Source: Rothia endophytica (lineage in GTDB: Bacteria; Actinomycetota; Actinomycetes; Actinomycetales; Micrococcaceae). From it: DNA of 64,000 bases. The first letter of the stretch is position 1. Each line of letters starts with the position of its first letter. Location of the stretch: assembly GCF_928381505.1 (NCBI RefSeq), contig NZ_CAKMSJ010000009.1:1-64000 (forward strand), read 5' to 3'. The notes below the pieces were generated by a model. That model ran no database searches. It was not told the origin of the DNA and saw only the letters and a list, made by a program, of their open reading frames with translations. The position numbers and the translations under genes are program-made. Of the stretch, positions 56,470 to 64,000 are shown piece after piece.

Positions 56470-57948
56470 GTGGCAAGCGAAGTTAAAACTGACGTCGTGC
56501 TCGTCGGTGGCGGTATCATGAGCGCCACCCTCGGTGTTTTCCTCAAAGAAGTTGAACCCACATGGGACATCACTCTGCTGGAACGTCTGGACGCGGTAGG
56601 CCAGGAATCCTCCAACCCGTGGAACAATGCTGGTACCGGCCACTCAGCACTCTGCGAACTCAATTACGCCCCCCTTGGTGCTGATGGCACCGTTAATCCC
56701 ACTAAGGCTATTGCTATCAACGAGCAGTTTCAAATAAGCCGCCAGCTCTGGGCTTCGCTCGTTGAAGAGGGGAAGATCAAAGACTCCTCCTTCATCAACC
56801 CTGTGCCACACATGTCACTGGTTTTTGGTGATGCCCACGTAAATTACCTGGGTAAGCGTTTTGAGGCATTTCAGGACCAGAAGCTCTTTGAGCGTATGAA
56901 GTTCTCAACCAACCTTGAACAAATTCGTGAGTGGGCTCCTCTTTCGGTCAATGGGCGCGATATTCATCAGAAGATTGCAGCAACCTGGTCCCCCGAAGGC
57001 ACCGATGTTGATTTCGGTAACCTCACCACCCAGATGACTAACTACCTGGTCAGCAAGGGTGTAACGGTCAAGTACGGCCAGCAGGTCACGGATGTAACGA
57101 AAGAATCAGATGGAACCTGGACGGTAAAGGTTAAGGACCGTCTCAACCGTGATCACGGTTCAACGATTCGAGCAAAGTTCGTGTTCCTGGGTGCCGGTGG
57201 TGGCGCCCTGAGCCTCCTGCAGAAATCAGGAATTAAAGAAGGTAAGGGCTTTGGCGGTTTCCCCGTCTCCGGTCTTTTCTTCCGCAACACCAACGAGCAG
57301 ACCGCCCTTCAGCATAATGCCAAAGTTTACGGACAGGCTTCGGTAGGCGCACCTCCCATGTCAGTGCCCCACCTCGATACACGCTATGTCAATGGCAAGC
57401 GTTCGCTGCTCTTTGGCCCTTACGCTGGCTTCAAAACCAACTTCCTGAAGCAGGGCAGCCTCCTTGACCTACCACTCTCACTGCGCCCTGATAACGTATA
57501 CCCCATGATTCGTGCCGGCCTAGCCAATATGGATCTCACCAAATATCTCATTGGTGAACTACTGAAAAACCGCGAAAAGCATGTGCTCTCCCTGCGCGAG
57601 TATTACCCCGAAGCTGTAGCCGATGAATGGGAACTCATCACCGCAGGTCAGCGTGTTCAGGTCATCAAAAAGGACAAGAAGGCTGGAGGCGTTCTACAGT
57701 TCGGAACCGAGCTCATTACCTCAGGGGATGGCTCCATCGCTGCTCTGCTGGGTGCCTCCCCCGGTGCGTCCACCGCTGCGCCCATCATGCTCAAGCTGAT
57801 GCAACAGTGCTTCCCCACCCAGTTTGATGGTTGGGCACCCCGTATCAAGGAGCTAGTACCCGGTTTTGGTGTGCAGCTCAACGATAACCACGATCTAGCT
57901 GACGAGCTATTTGCTCACACCGCTAAGGTCCTGGGAATCAATAACTAA
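56470..57948 (+). CDS. mqo: Malate:quinone oxidoreductase
   Basis: FAD-dependent peripheral membrane enzyme that oxidises malate to oxaloacetate and passes electrons to quinone. The protein has 492 residues from the GTG at 56470, with GGAG seven bases before. FAD motif [59 protein letters not shown] and [17 protein letters not shown] near the C-terminus. Monocistronic, closed by a terminator. Confidence 0.96.
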   Translation: MASEVKTDVVLVGGGIMSATLGVFLKEVEPTWDITLLERLDAVGQESSNPWNNAGTGHSALCELNYAPLGADGTVNPTKAIAINEQFQISRQLWASLVEEGKIKDSSFINPVPHMSLVFGDAHVNYLGKRFEAFQDQKLFERMKFSTNLEQIREWAPLSVNGRDIHQKIAATWSPEGTDVDFGNLTTQMTNYLVSKGVTVKYGQQVTDVTKESDGTWTVKVKDRLNRDHGSTIRAKFVFLGAGGGALSLLQKSGIKEGKGFGGFPVSGLFFRNTNEQTALQHNAKVYGQASVGAPPMSVPHLDTRYVNGKRSLLFGPYAGFKTNFLKQGSLLDLPLSLRPDNVYPMIRAGLANMDLTKYLIGELLKNREKHVLSLREYYPEAVADEWELITAGQRVQVIKKDKKAGGVLQFGTELITSGDGSIAALLGASPGASTAAPIMLKLMQQCFPTQFDGWAPRIKELVPGFGVQLNDNHDLADELFAHTAKVLGINN

Positions 57949-57963
57949 CCCTTTGGGTAACTG

Positions 57964-57997
57964 CCGCGGCCGTCATGCGACGGTCGCGGTATTTTTT
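57964..57997 (+). terminator. Terminator after mqo
   Basis: CCGCGGCCGTC (57964-57974) and GACGGTCGCGG (57979-57989) pair (one G-T); T6 at 57992-57997. Confidence 0.88.
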
Positions 57998-58103
57998 GCC
58001 CATAATCCTTGGTCCAGCACACAGGAACCTGCAAAGTGAAGCGGCCCCTTGTGCTGATAGGATGTCTACTGAGTAATTCCCCTGCACCCTGAAGGAACAC
58101 ACG

Positions 58104-59210
58104 ATGTCTCTCGAAGAACAGACCATCAGCCGAGCCGCCACTAAGGGCGAGCATCGGCAAACCCCCAAGCCTGCCAAATTGACAGACGTCAGCGGTAAAA
58201 ACTGGAAGTACATTTTCAAGCGCTCTTTCAGCGAGTTCATGAATGATGGGTGCACCGATCTCGCTGCAGCTCTCACCTACTTCACCGTGCTGTCCATCTT
58301 CCCCGGTCTGCTTGCCGTTGTTTCTCTGCTGGGTGTTTTTGGTCAGGGACAGCAGACCACCGATGCAATTCTCAATTTTCTTCAGGACTACGCTCCGGCA
58401 GATATGCTGGCCGTCATTGAACAGCCCATCACTCAGCTCACCTCGTCATCTGCAGCGGGTATCGCTCTGATTACCGGTATCGTGGGTGCACTGTGGACTG
58501 CCTCAGGTTTTGTGGGTGCTTTTGGGCGCGCTATGAACAAGATCTACGGTGTACTCGAAGGGCGCCCCATCTGGAAGCTTCGCCCCTTCAACCTGCTGGT
58601 GACCTTTGTTCTAGTGCTCATGGTAGTAGCCATGATGCTGGTTTTGCTCTCAAGCGAAGACGTCCTCAACACCATCCAGGACGCTGTTCCAGCTATCGAA
58701 CTGGGCGGCTTCATCGGTATCTGGATGTGGTTGCGCTACCCCGTAATGCTGGTGATCGCTGTGGTACTTATCAGCCTGCTCTACTACGCTACCCCCAACG
58801 TTAAGCAGCCTAAGATTCGCTTCCTCACCCCCGGTGCAGCCATTGCGCTGGTCACCATGGGCCTGGCTGGTTTGGGTTTCAGCTTCTACGTCTCCAACTT
58901 CGGTTCCTACAACGCGACCTACGGTCTCATTGGTGGCGTCATCGTCATGCTTCTCTTCATCTGGATCATGAATAATGTGCTCCTGTTGGGCGCTCAGATC
59001 GACGCAGAGATTCAGCGCACCCGTGAGCTGCAGGCTGGCATTAAGGCCGAAGATGGGATTAAGCTGCCCCCTCGCGATGATACCCAGGCTATTAAAATTC
59101 AGCAGAAGAAGGACGACCTAGTTGAAGAGGGCCGCAAGATTAGGCTCTCCCATAACACGGTTGATTTTCAGCAGATGGCTGAGCAGAAGCAGGATGGTTC
59201 CAAGAAGTAG
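58104..59210 (+). CDS. YihY/UPF0761 family membrane protein
   Basis: The protein has 368 residues with six predicted membrane segments between about 55 and 300. Family landmarks: FSEFMNDGCTDLAAALTYFTVLSIFPGLLAV, SGFVGAFGRAMNKIYG, and GSYNATYGLIGGVIVMLLFIWIMNNVLLLGAQIDAE. The family was once called ribonuclease BN but is a membrane protein of unclear function. The C-terminal tail (about 300-368) is charged and cytoplasmic. The next gene follows 6 bp later. Confidence 0.9.
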   Translation: MSLEEQTISRAATKGEHRQTPKPAKLTDVSGKNWKYIFKRSFSEFMNDGCTDLAAALTYFTVLSIFPGLLAVVSLLGVFGQGQQTTDAILNFLQDYAPADMLAVIEQPITQLTSSSAAGIALITGIVGALWTASGFVGAFGRAMNKIYGVLEGRPIWKLRPFNLLVTFVLVLMVVAMMLVLLSSEDVLNTIQDAVPAIELGGFIGIWMWLRYPVMLVIAVVLISLLYYATPNVKQPKIRFLTPGAAIALVTMGLAGLGFSFYVSNFGSYNATYGLIGGVIVMLLFIWIMNNVLLLGAQIDAEIQRTRELQAGIKAEDGIKLPPRDDTQAIKIQQKKDDLVEEGRKIRLSHNTVDFQQMAEQKQDGSKK

Positions 59211-59216
59211 GCTGCG

Positions 59217-59957
59217 GTGACAACCCTAGCTTTTACACCTTTGGTGGGTGGACGCTCAGCGAAAGCTCCCGTGCTTCTAGTGCATGGTTTCGCGTCCACC
59301 CCTTACCATAACTGGGTTTCTACCGGGTGGGTGAGAACGCTTGAAGCTACTGGCTACCCCCTACATTTGGTGACGCTCCCCTACCATCGTTTGCAGGCGG
59401 TCGAAGAAGAAAACCTCCGACCAACAACCTTGCTTGACATCTCGTGGGGCGATCACCAGGACGCAGTGGCGGAGCTGTCAGAAAGCCTCAAAACCTATAT
59501 CGAAGGTTTGGGGCAACCCGCGCACCTTATCGGCTTTTCGATAGGTGCGCGGGTTCTTTGGGATTTAGCAGCAACTTTCCCTCATCTAGCACTGACGCTA
59601 AACCTGGGAGCTATGCCGGTCAATAGCAGGCTTGATCAGGTGCATTCATCGCTGCTTGGCGAGACAGATATGCCAGAAGGCTTTGATAGCGTCCTCCCTT
59701 TTTCTCCCCTGGCCATAGAAAATCTTGTCTCATTTACCTCAGCACGTTTTCCCGCAGTGGCCCCAGAGATCATTCCTCAGTGCCCGGTCTTCATGTACGA
59801 GGGGAGTAAAGACGGTCTTGCTCATTCCCGCTCAGCCTTTGATTTGCTTCCCACGCACCAGGCAACCTGGCTTGAAGTAGCCGGACGGGACCACATCAAC
59901 GTCCTCACCAGTGGGCAGGTCAGAAAACAAACCGTACGTTTCTTGAACGAGCACTGA
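59217..59957 (+). CDS. Alpha/beta-fold hydrolase
   Basis: Serine hydrolase of 246 residues starting at GTG 59217. VLLVHGFASTP holds the oxyanion loop, the nucleophile elbow is GFSIGAR (Ser at about 109), a candidate acid is in EGSKDGLAHS, and the catalytic His is in GRDHINVL. Substrate unknown. It is likely cotranscribed with the YihY gene. A long perfect inverted repeat lies over the codons for the nucleophile elbow. Confidence 0.87.
   Translation: MTTLAFTPLVGGRSAKAPVLLVHGFASTPYHNWVSTGWVRTLEATGYPLHLVTLPYHRLQAVEEENLRPTTLLDISWGDHQDAVAELSESLKTYIEGLGQPAHLIGFSIGARVLWDLAATFPHLALTLNLGAMPVNSRLDQVHSSLLGETDMPEGFDSVLPFSPLAIENLVSFTSARFPAVAPEIIPQCPVFMYEGSKDGLAHSRSAFDLLPTHQATWLEVAGRDHINVLTSGQVRKQTVRFLNEH
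59515..59555 (+). other. Intragenic hairpin over the hydrolase active-site codons
   Basis: AACCCGCGCACC (59515-59526) pairs with GGTGCGCGGGTT (59544-59555), and TATCG (59528-59532) with CGATA (59539-59543), with a single bulged T and a 6-nt loop: 17 bp of pairing inside a reading frame. Confidence 0.75.
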
Positions 59958-60164
59958 TGACGCGCTGCCGGTCAGACCAAGAATCCGCGGTGATGGTAAC
60001 AGCGAGCCAGCCTCATCATATGGGATTCACGCACGCTCTTAGCCAAACTGGGGGTACTAGAAGTAGCGATGCGGTGTGGTCTTAGGTAGCGTTAGAGAAT
60101 AAAGCCGGGAACACCGGTCAACACAGATAAGAACACGTCACCCCAATGCGTCTCAAGGAGCACT

Positions 60165-61259
60165 ATGCAGACCGTTAAGGCCCTGGTGTCACTGGCCAAA
60201 AATGAGCCAGCCACCGTCACCACCATCAATGTGCCTGACCCCATCAAGGGAGAAGCCCTGGTCAAGGTGCTGTCCTGCGGGGTCTGCCAGACCGACCACC
60301 ACTACGTTGAAGGTGGCGTTGGCGACAACTACCCCTACCTCCTGGGTCACGAATCAACCGGCATCGTTGAGGCCGTAGGCGAAGGCGTCACCAATGTAGC
60401 CCCCGGCGACCTTGTCATTCTTAACTGGCGTGCCGTATGCGGGGAATGCCGCGCCTGCGCCAAGGGTCAGCCGCAGTTCTGCTTCGCTACCCACAACGCT
60501 ACCCAGAAGATGACTCTTGAAGATGGCACCGAACTTGAGCCTGCTCTGGGTATCGGCTCCTTTGCTGAGAAGACCCTGGTCGCTGCGGGTCAGTGCACCA
60601 AGATTAATGCTGAACTTACAGAGGAGCAGTATGCAGCTGTTGGGCTGCTGGGCTGCGGTGTGACCGCAGGCCTGGGTGCCGTGCTCAACACCGGTGCAGT
60701 CGCCCGCGGTGAGTCCGTTGCTGTGATCGGTTGCGGCGGCGTCGGTACTGCCGCTGTTGCCGGAGCTAAGTTGGGCGGGGCAACCACCATCATCGCTGTT
60801 GATATTGACGAAGCGAAACTGGCTCGCGCCAGGGAGCACGGCGCCACCCACACCGTGAACTCACAGCAGGAGGACGCGGTTGAAGCTATCCGTGAGCTCA
60901 CCGGTGGCTTCGGTGCTGACCTTGTCATTGATGCAGTGGGTGTGCCGGCAACCTTCGAACAGGCTTTCTATGCCCGTGATCTCGCCGGCCGTTTAGTGCT
61001 GGTCGGTGTCCCTGCCCCCGGCGCCACCTGGACCATTCCCCTAGATGAGGTCTTTGGACGCGGTGGATCAATCAAGAGTGCTTGGTACGGTGATACCCTT
61101 CCCTCCCGTGACTTCCCCATGTTCGTTGACCACTACCTCGCCGGCAACCTAGATCTGGACGGCTTCGTCTCTGAACGAATCAGCCTGGAGCAGGTCAATG
61201 AAGCCTTCGAGACCATGAAGACCGGCCGAGTGCTACGCTCGGTGGTTGAATTCAAGTAG
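60165..61259 (+). CDS. mscR: S-(hydroxymethyl)mycothiol dehydrogenase
   Basis: Zinc alcohol dehydrogenase that oxidises the formaldehyde-mycothiol adduct; the actinobacterial route of formaldehyde detoxification (also reported as nitrosomycothiol reductase). The protein has 364 residues. Catalytic zinc Cys38 ([10 protein letters not shown]) and GHE (His62/Glu63); structural zinc Cys92, Cys95, Cys98 and Cys106; NAD motif [19 protein letters not shown]. It is followed after 10 bp by a metallo-beta-lactamase-fold gene, the usual partner. About 200 bp upstream hold no other gene. Confidence 0.92.
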   Translation: MQTVKALVSLAKNEPATVTTINVPDPIKGEALVKVLSCGVCQTDHHYVEGGVGDNYPYLLGHESTGIVEAVGEGVTNVAPGDLVILNWRAVCGECRACAKGQPQFCFATHNATQKMTLEDGTELEPALGIGSFAEKTLVAAGQCTKINAELTEEQYAAVGLLGCGVTAGLGAVLNTGAVARGESVAVIGCGGVGTAAVAGAKLGGATTIIAVDIDEAKLARAREHGATHTVNSQQEDAVEAIRELTGGFGADLVIDAVGVPATFEQAFYARDLAGRLVLVGVPAPGATWTIPLDEVFGRGGSIKSAWYGDTLPSRDFPMFVDHYLAGNLDLDGFVSERISLEQVNEAFETMKTGRVLRSVVEFK

Positions 61260-61269
61260 GAGCACTACT

Positions 61270-61917
61270 GTGACTGAACGTATCGAACGCGTTGTGACCT
61301 CGGGTACTTTCTCGCTGGACGGCGGCACCTGGGACGTTGATAACAACGTGTGGATTCTGGGGAATGACTCCTCAGTGATTATCATTGACCCCGCCCACGA
61401 CGTTGATAAAATCGCGGCTAAGGTCGCGGGCCGAACGGTCGAGAAAATTCTGCTGACCCACGCCCATGATGATCATATTGGCTCAGCCAAAGAGGCATCC
61501 GACCGCTTTGGTGCACCCGTTTACCTTAACCCAGCGGACCGGGAGCTGTGGGCCATGGTGTACCCCTCCTGGGGTTTCGATGAAGAGCTGGAAGACGGTA
61601 TGACTCTGGTCCTTGGAGATACCGAGCTCACCGTACTAGCGACCCCGGGGCACTCCCCCGGCTCGGTATGTTTCTACGCTCCCACCCTGAGCTGGGATAA
61701 CAGTGAGGGCGTAGTTTTTTCAGGTGATACTCTCTTCAACGGTGGGCCCGGCGCAACCGGTCGCTCCTTCTCGAGTTTCGAGACCATCATTGAGTCGATC
61801 CGGCACAAGCTACTGACCCTACCGGAATCCACTGCGGTGCTAACAGGCCACGGTGATTCCACCGGCATTGGTCTGGAAGCACCCAATCTGGAGGCATGGA
61901 TCGCTCGAGGACATTAG
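61270..61917 (+). CDS. MBL-fold metallohydrolase, mscR partner
   Basis: About 215 residues from the GTG at 61270, with GGAG seven bases upstream and 10 bp after the mscR stop. Metal-binding motif THAHDDH (63-69), then TPGHSPGSVCFY, FSGDTLFNGGPGATGR and LTGHGDSTGIG. Glyoxalase-II-like fold. Genes of this type beside mscR are thought to hydrolyse S-formylmycothiol to formate and mycothiol, completing the pathway; that role is inferred from position. Confidence 0.88.
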   Translation: MTERIERVVTSGTFSLDGGTWDVDNNVWILGNDSSVIIIDPAHDVDKIAAKVAGRTVEKILLTHAHDDHIGSAKEASDRFGAPVYLNPADRELWAMVYPSWGFDEELEDGMTLVLGDTELTVLATPGHSPGSVCFYAPTLSWDNSEGVVFSGDTLFNGGPGATGRSFSSFETIIESIRHKLLTLPESTAVLTGHGDSTGIGLEAPNLEAWIARGH

Positions 61918-61940
61918 ACTCTGCCTTCCATAACCCAACG

Positions 61941-61978
61941 CTGTGGCCCGGTCATCTTCTTAGGTGACCGGGCCACAG
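61941..61978. terminator. Bidirectional terminator between the MBL and MFS genes
   Basis: CTGTGGCCCGGTCA (61941-61954) pairs perfectly with TGACCGGGCCACAG (61965-61978). Confidence 0.85.
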
Positions 61979-62013
61979 TTGAAGCAGCAGGCGATAACGG
62001 AGCACGAGCGGCT

Positions 62014-63411
62014 TTAGTCTTGCGGCAGGGGCGCTAAACGCTCCTCGTACATTCTGCGCCAGAGGAAGCCGTAGAGGTGCCCCAGTATAAAGAAGAAGAC
62101 AGCGGCAATGAGGGGAACCAAAAGAGCGACCTGGTGGTTGTAGGACTCGCTCAGGTCGGCGGCCCACACAAAGCCCACGGCGATTCCGCCCAGGGAACAT
62201 GCCTGCATGGTGCTCAGTGCTAAGTCCAGGTTGCTGCGGGCCGCTAAAGAAGTGAGCGCTGAATCCACTACTACCAGGCAAATACCGTAGGACAATCCCA
62301 CCAGCACCAAGGCCAGCATCAGCCATTCGAGGGATGAGGGCAAGGAAAGAAGCAGGGTAGCTCCAGTCAGCCCCAAACCGCTGAGTAGCCAGGCTATCCA
62401 CGTAAAGGCGGGTAGCCGTTCAAAGATGATGAAAAGAGCGCTGGCTACAGCGAAGAGACCCAGCAGGGCAATCAGGAAGCCGGTCACGCTTATCTGGTCG
62501 GTGGATAGAGCAAAAGCTACGATTGCTGCCTGGGTAGACCCCAGCACCGTGCCCAGACAAATCATGCCAGTTTGCGGAAGCCAGAGCAGGGAGCGGTTGC
62601 CACCGCGCAGAGGCTTGGGTTTACCTTCCACCATGTCTCGACGATCGATGGGCAGACTCCCTGGCCTCCAAAGAATCATGAGCAGCCCCAGAACATCGAT
62701 AATAAGCACAGAAAAGAGGGTTGCCTGGGCATTAAAAACAAGGGTAGAAAGACCGGCAATCACGGCGCCCGCTGGTAGGGCAATGACGTCCAGCATGGTT
62801 TCAAGGGAGATGGAGACGTTAAGTTTACGTCTGTCCTTAGTTTTGAGGTACTCAGCACTCCAGTAGGTGCGCATGACGGTACCCAGCGGGACCGTGGTAA
62901 TGCCGGTGAGGGCCGCTGCTAGCAAAAAACGGGAGATACTGCCACTCGTTCCCTCAGCAAAGCTCAAACTTTCCAGCAACAACCAGACCAGCGCCAAAAT
63001 ATTGAGCACGGTGACGGCGAAGAAGATTTTGTGTTGCCCCCAGCGGTCTGAAAGCTGCCGGTAGACCGGAATCATGAAAGCCGCGCTGATGCCAACAGTT
63101 CCGGCGGCGTAGCCCCCCAGCGTGGCTTCATTATTCTGGGAGGCCAGCATCATCATCACCGCCAGCATTACCATAGATGCCGGCAGTCTCATCAGCAGGG
63201 AGAAGATAAAGAAACGCCAGCCGTGCGTGAGCAGGATATTTTGCATACGTGTTTGGGCGTAGCGGGAGGAGACCCGCATACGGGTGCCCAGTTCGCTCAC
63301 GGCCTGACGCGGGGTTCTAGGTTTTTCTGGCAACTTATTGCGGGTACGCAGAGAAGCGAAACCGCTCAGGGGCGAGCTGATGCGCTTATTCTTAATGCGG
63401 TACGGGCTCAT
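62014..63411 (-). CDS. Major facilitator superfamily transporter
   Basis: The protein has 465 residues with about twelve membrane segments from residue 65 onward and a charged N-terminal tail (about 1-60) that is longer than usual; a later start (for example the Met at 45 or 56) is possible. The first cytoplasmic loop motif is degenerate (PVYRQLSDRWGQHK). Substrate unknown. Its start overlaps the sbcC stop by 4 bp. Confidence 0.85.
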   Translation of the reverse strand: MSPYRIKNKRISSPLSGFASLRTRNKLPEKPRTPRQAVSELGTRMRVSSRYAQTRMQNILLTHGWRFFIFSLLMRLPASMVMLAVMMMLASQNNEATLGGYAAGTVGISAAFMIPVYRQLSDRWGQHKIFFAVTVLNILALVWLLLESLSFAEGTSGSISRFLLAAALTGITTVPLGTVMRTYWSAEYLKTKDRRKLNVSISLETMLDVIALPAGAVIAGLSTLVFNAQATLFSVLIIDVLGLLMILWRPGSLPIDRRDMVEGKPKPLRGGNRSLLWLPQTGMICLGTVLGSTQAAIVAFALSTDQISVTGFLIALLGLFAVASALFIIFERLPAFTWIAWLLSGLGLTGATLLLSLPSSLEWLMLALVLVGLSYGICLVVVDSALTSLAARSNLDLALSTMQACSLGGIAVGFVWAADLSESYNHQVALLVPLIAAVFFFILGHLYGFLWRRMYEERLAPLPQD

Positions 63412-64000
63412 AAGGCTCCCGTCTCAGGTTTGAGGGATGATCCGGTGGGTGAGGTAGTCAGTTGCACCTGACGGGTAATCCGGTTTTTCATTTCGGCCAC
63501 GTGCGAGATAAGCCCAATGACTCTACCACCTTCGCGGAGACTATCGAGGGTCGTCATGACCTCTTCAAGGGTTTCCTCGTCCAGCGATCCAAACCCCTCG
63601 TCCACAAAAAGTGTATCAATTTCGATCCCACCGTTGGTGCGCTGAACTACATCTGCCAGCCCCAATGCCAGGCAGAGGGAGGCCATAAAGGTTTCACCGC
63701 CTGAGAGAGTCGATGGGTGGCGGGTAGCACCGTGCCAGGCATCGCGCACAGTGAGCCCCAGCCCTGATTTGCTGCCGCGCCCCTCAGCGTCATCGGTGTG
63801 CTCAAGGGTGTACCGGCCGTGCGTCATCTGTTCAAGATGTTCCGAAGCGGCCTGAGCTACCTCTTCTAGCTGGGCCGCTAGCACATAGGTGGTCAGCGTC
63901 ATGCGCAGGGCGTTATCCGAGCTCTTGGCTGCCGTTGCCGTTCCCGCCAGACTGCGAGCGCGGTGGGCTAGCGCCAACAGTTCCTGGTTGTGGCTGAGGC
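63408..64000 (-). CDS. sbcC: Exonuclease SbcC, C-terminal part (partial)
   Basis: The frame is open past the right edge of the window, so only the last about 197 residues are seen. They form the C-terminal half of the SMC-like ATPase: signature LSGGETFMASLCLALGLADVV, Walker B TLFVDEGFGSLDEETL, and the switch His in VIGLISHVAEMKNRI. SbcC works with the nuclease SbcD on hairpins and palindromic DNA; sbcD should lie beyond the edge. Confidence 0.93.
   Translation of the reverse strand, partial: LSHNQELLALAHRARSLAGTATAAKSSDNALRMTLTTYVLAAQLEEVAQAASEHLEQMTHGRYTLEHTDDAEGRGSKSGLGLTVRDAWHGATRHPSTLSGGETFMASLCLALGLADVVQRTNGGIEIDTLFVDEGFGSLDEETLEEVMTTLDSLREGGRVIGLISHVAEMKNRITRQVQLTTSPTGSSLKPETGAL

Noticed and set aside
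63408..63977. A complete short gene starting at the TTG at 63977
   Set aside because: The frame continues upstream to the window edge and the sequence is clearly the end of a long SMC-like protein.

Overview
This looks like a chromosomal segment of an actinobacterium of the family Micrococcaceae, most likely Rothia or a close relative. I infer this from several things: moderately GC-rich coding sequence, a cysteine-free ribosomal protein L32, DUF3515 and DUF6318 lipoproteins, a mycothiol-dependent aldehyde dehydrogenase, and the actinobacterial gene neighbourhood ilvB-ilvN-ilvC-serA / leuB-ilvE / gltX / leuC-leuD with ddl, thiL, recG, rsmD, coaD, rpmF, rnc and mutM. No IS element, prophage or CRISPR array was seen.

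Layout. (1) 1-20 kb is a mostly leftward housekeeping block: DNA repair and ribosome genes (mutM, rnc, rpmF, yceD, coaD, rsmD, recG), a DAK2-domain gene, thiL, then cell-wall and lipid genes (ddl, gpsA, plsC, murA) and leuCD with a divergent IclR regulator. (2) 20-24 kb carries two adjacent dynamin-like membrane GTPases and a tRNA cluster (two identical tRNA-Glu genes, tRNA-Gln). (3) 24.5-33 kb has a secreted protein/lipoprotein pair, gltX, an FAH-family hydrolase, an ABC-F protein, ilvE and leuB. (4) 33.1-46.5 kb separates leuB from serA. It holds two unknown genes, thrC, a two-component system with an ABC exporter, a lipoprotein, a SGNH hydrolase, metG and a secreted protein. (5) 46.5-52.3 kb is serA and ilvBNC. 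(6) 52.4-64 kb has tRNA-Lys, a MarR regulator, a thiol peroxidase, tRNA-Leu, a solute-binding lipoprotein, mqo, a YihY-type membrane protein, a small hydrolase, the mycothiol formaldehyde pair, an MFS protein and the end of sbcC.

Regulation is the most interesting part. The ABC-F gene at 29.1 kb has a complete ermC-like translational attenuator. It contains a TTGACA promoter, a Shine-Dalgarno site, a 7-residue leader peptide and four alternately pairing segments, the last overlapping the gene's start. The gene lies between two related palindromes that share a 16-bp direct repeat. The ilvBNC operon has an unannotated 22-residue leader peptide rich in Ile, Leu and Val codons, followed by a terminator, which is a classic ribosome-mediated attenuator. 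leuCD faces an IclR-family gene across a region with a palindromic operator candidate. Branched-chain amino acid synthesis is therefore spread over four loci in this window (ilvBNC, leuB, leuCD, ilvE) with at least two control modes.

Caution: the first 238 bases hold a direct repeat whose overlap is exactly 127 bp. That is a typical assembler k-mer length, so the left end may be an assembly artefact.
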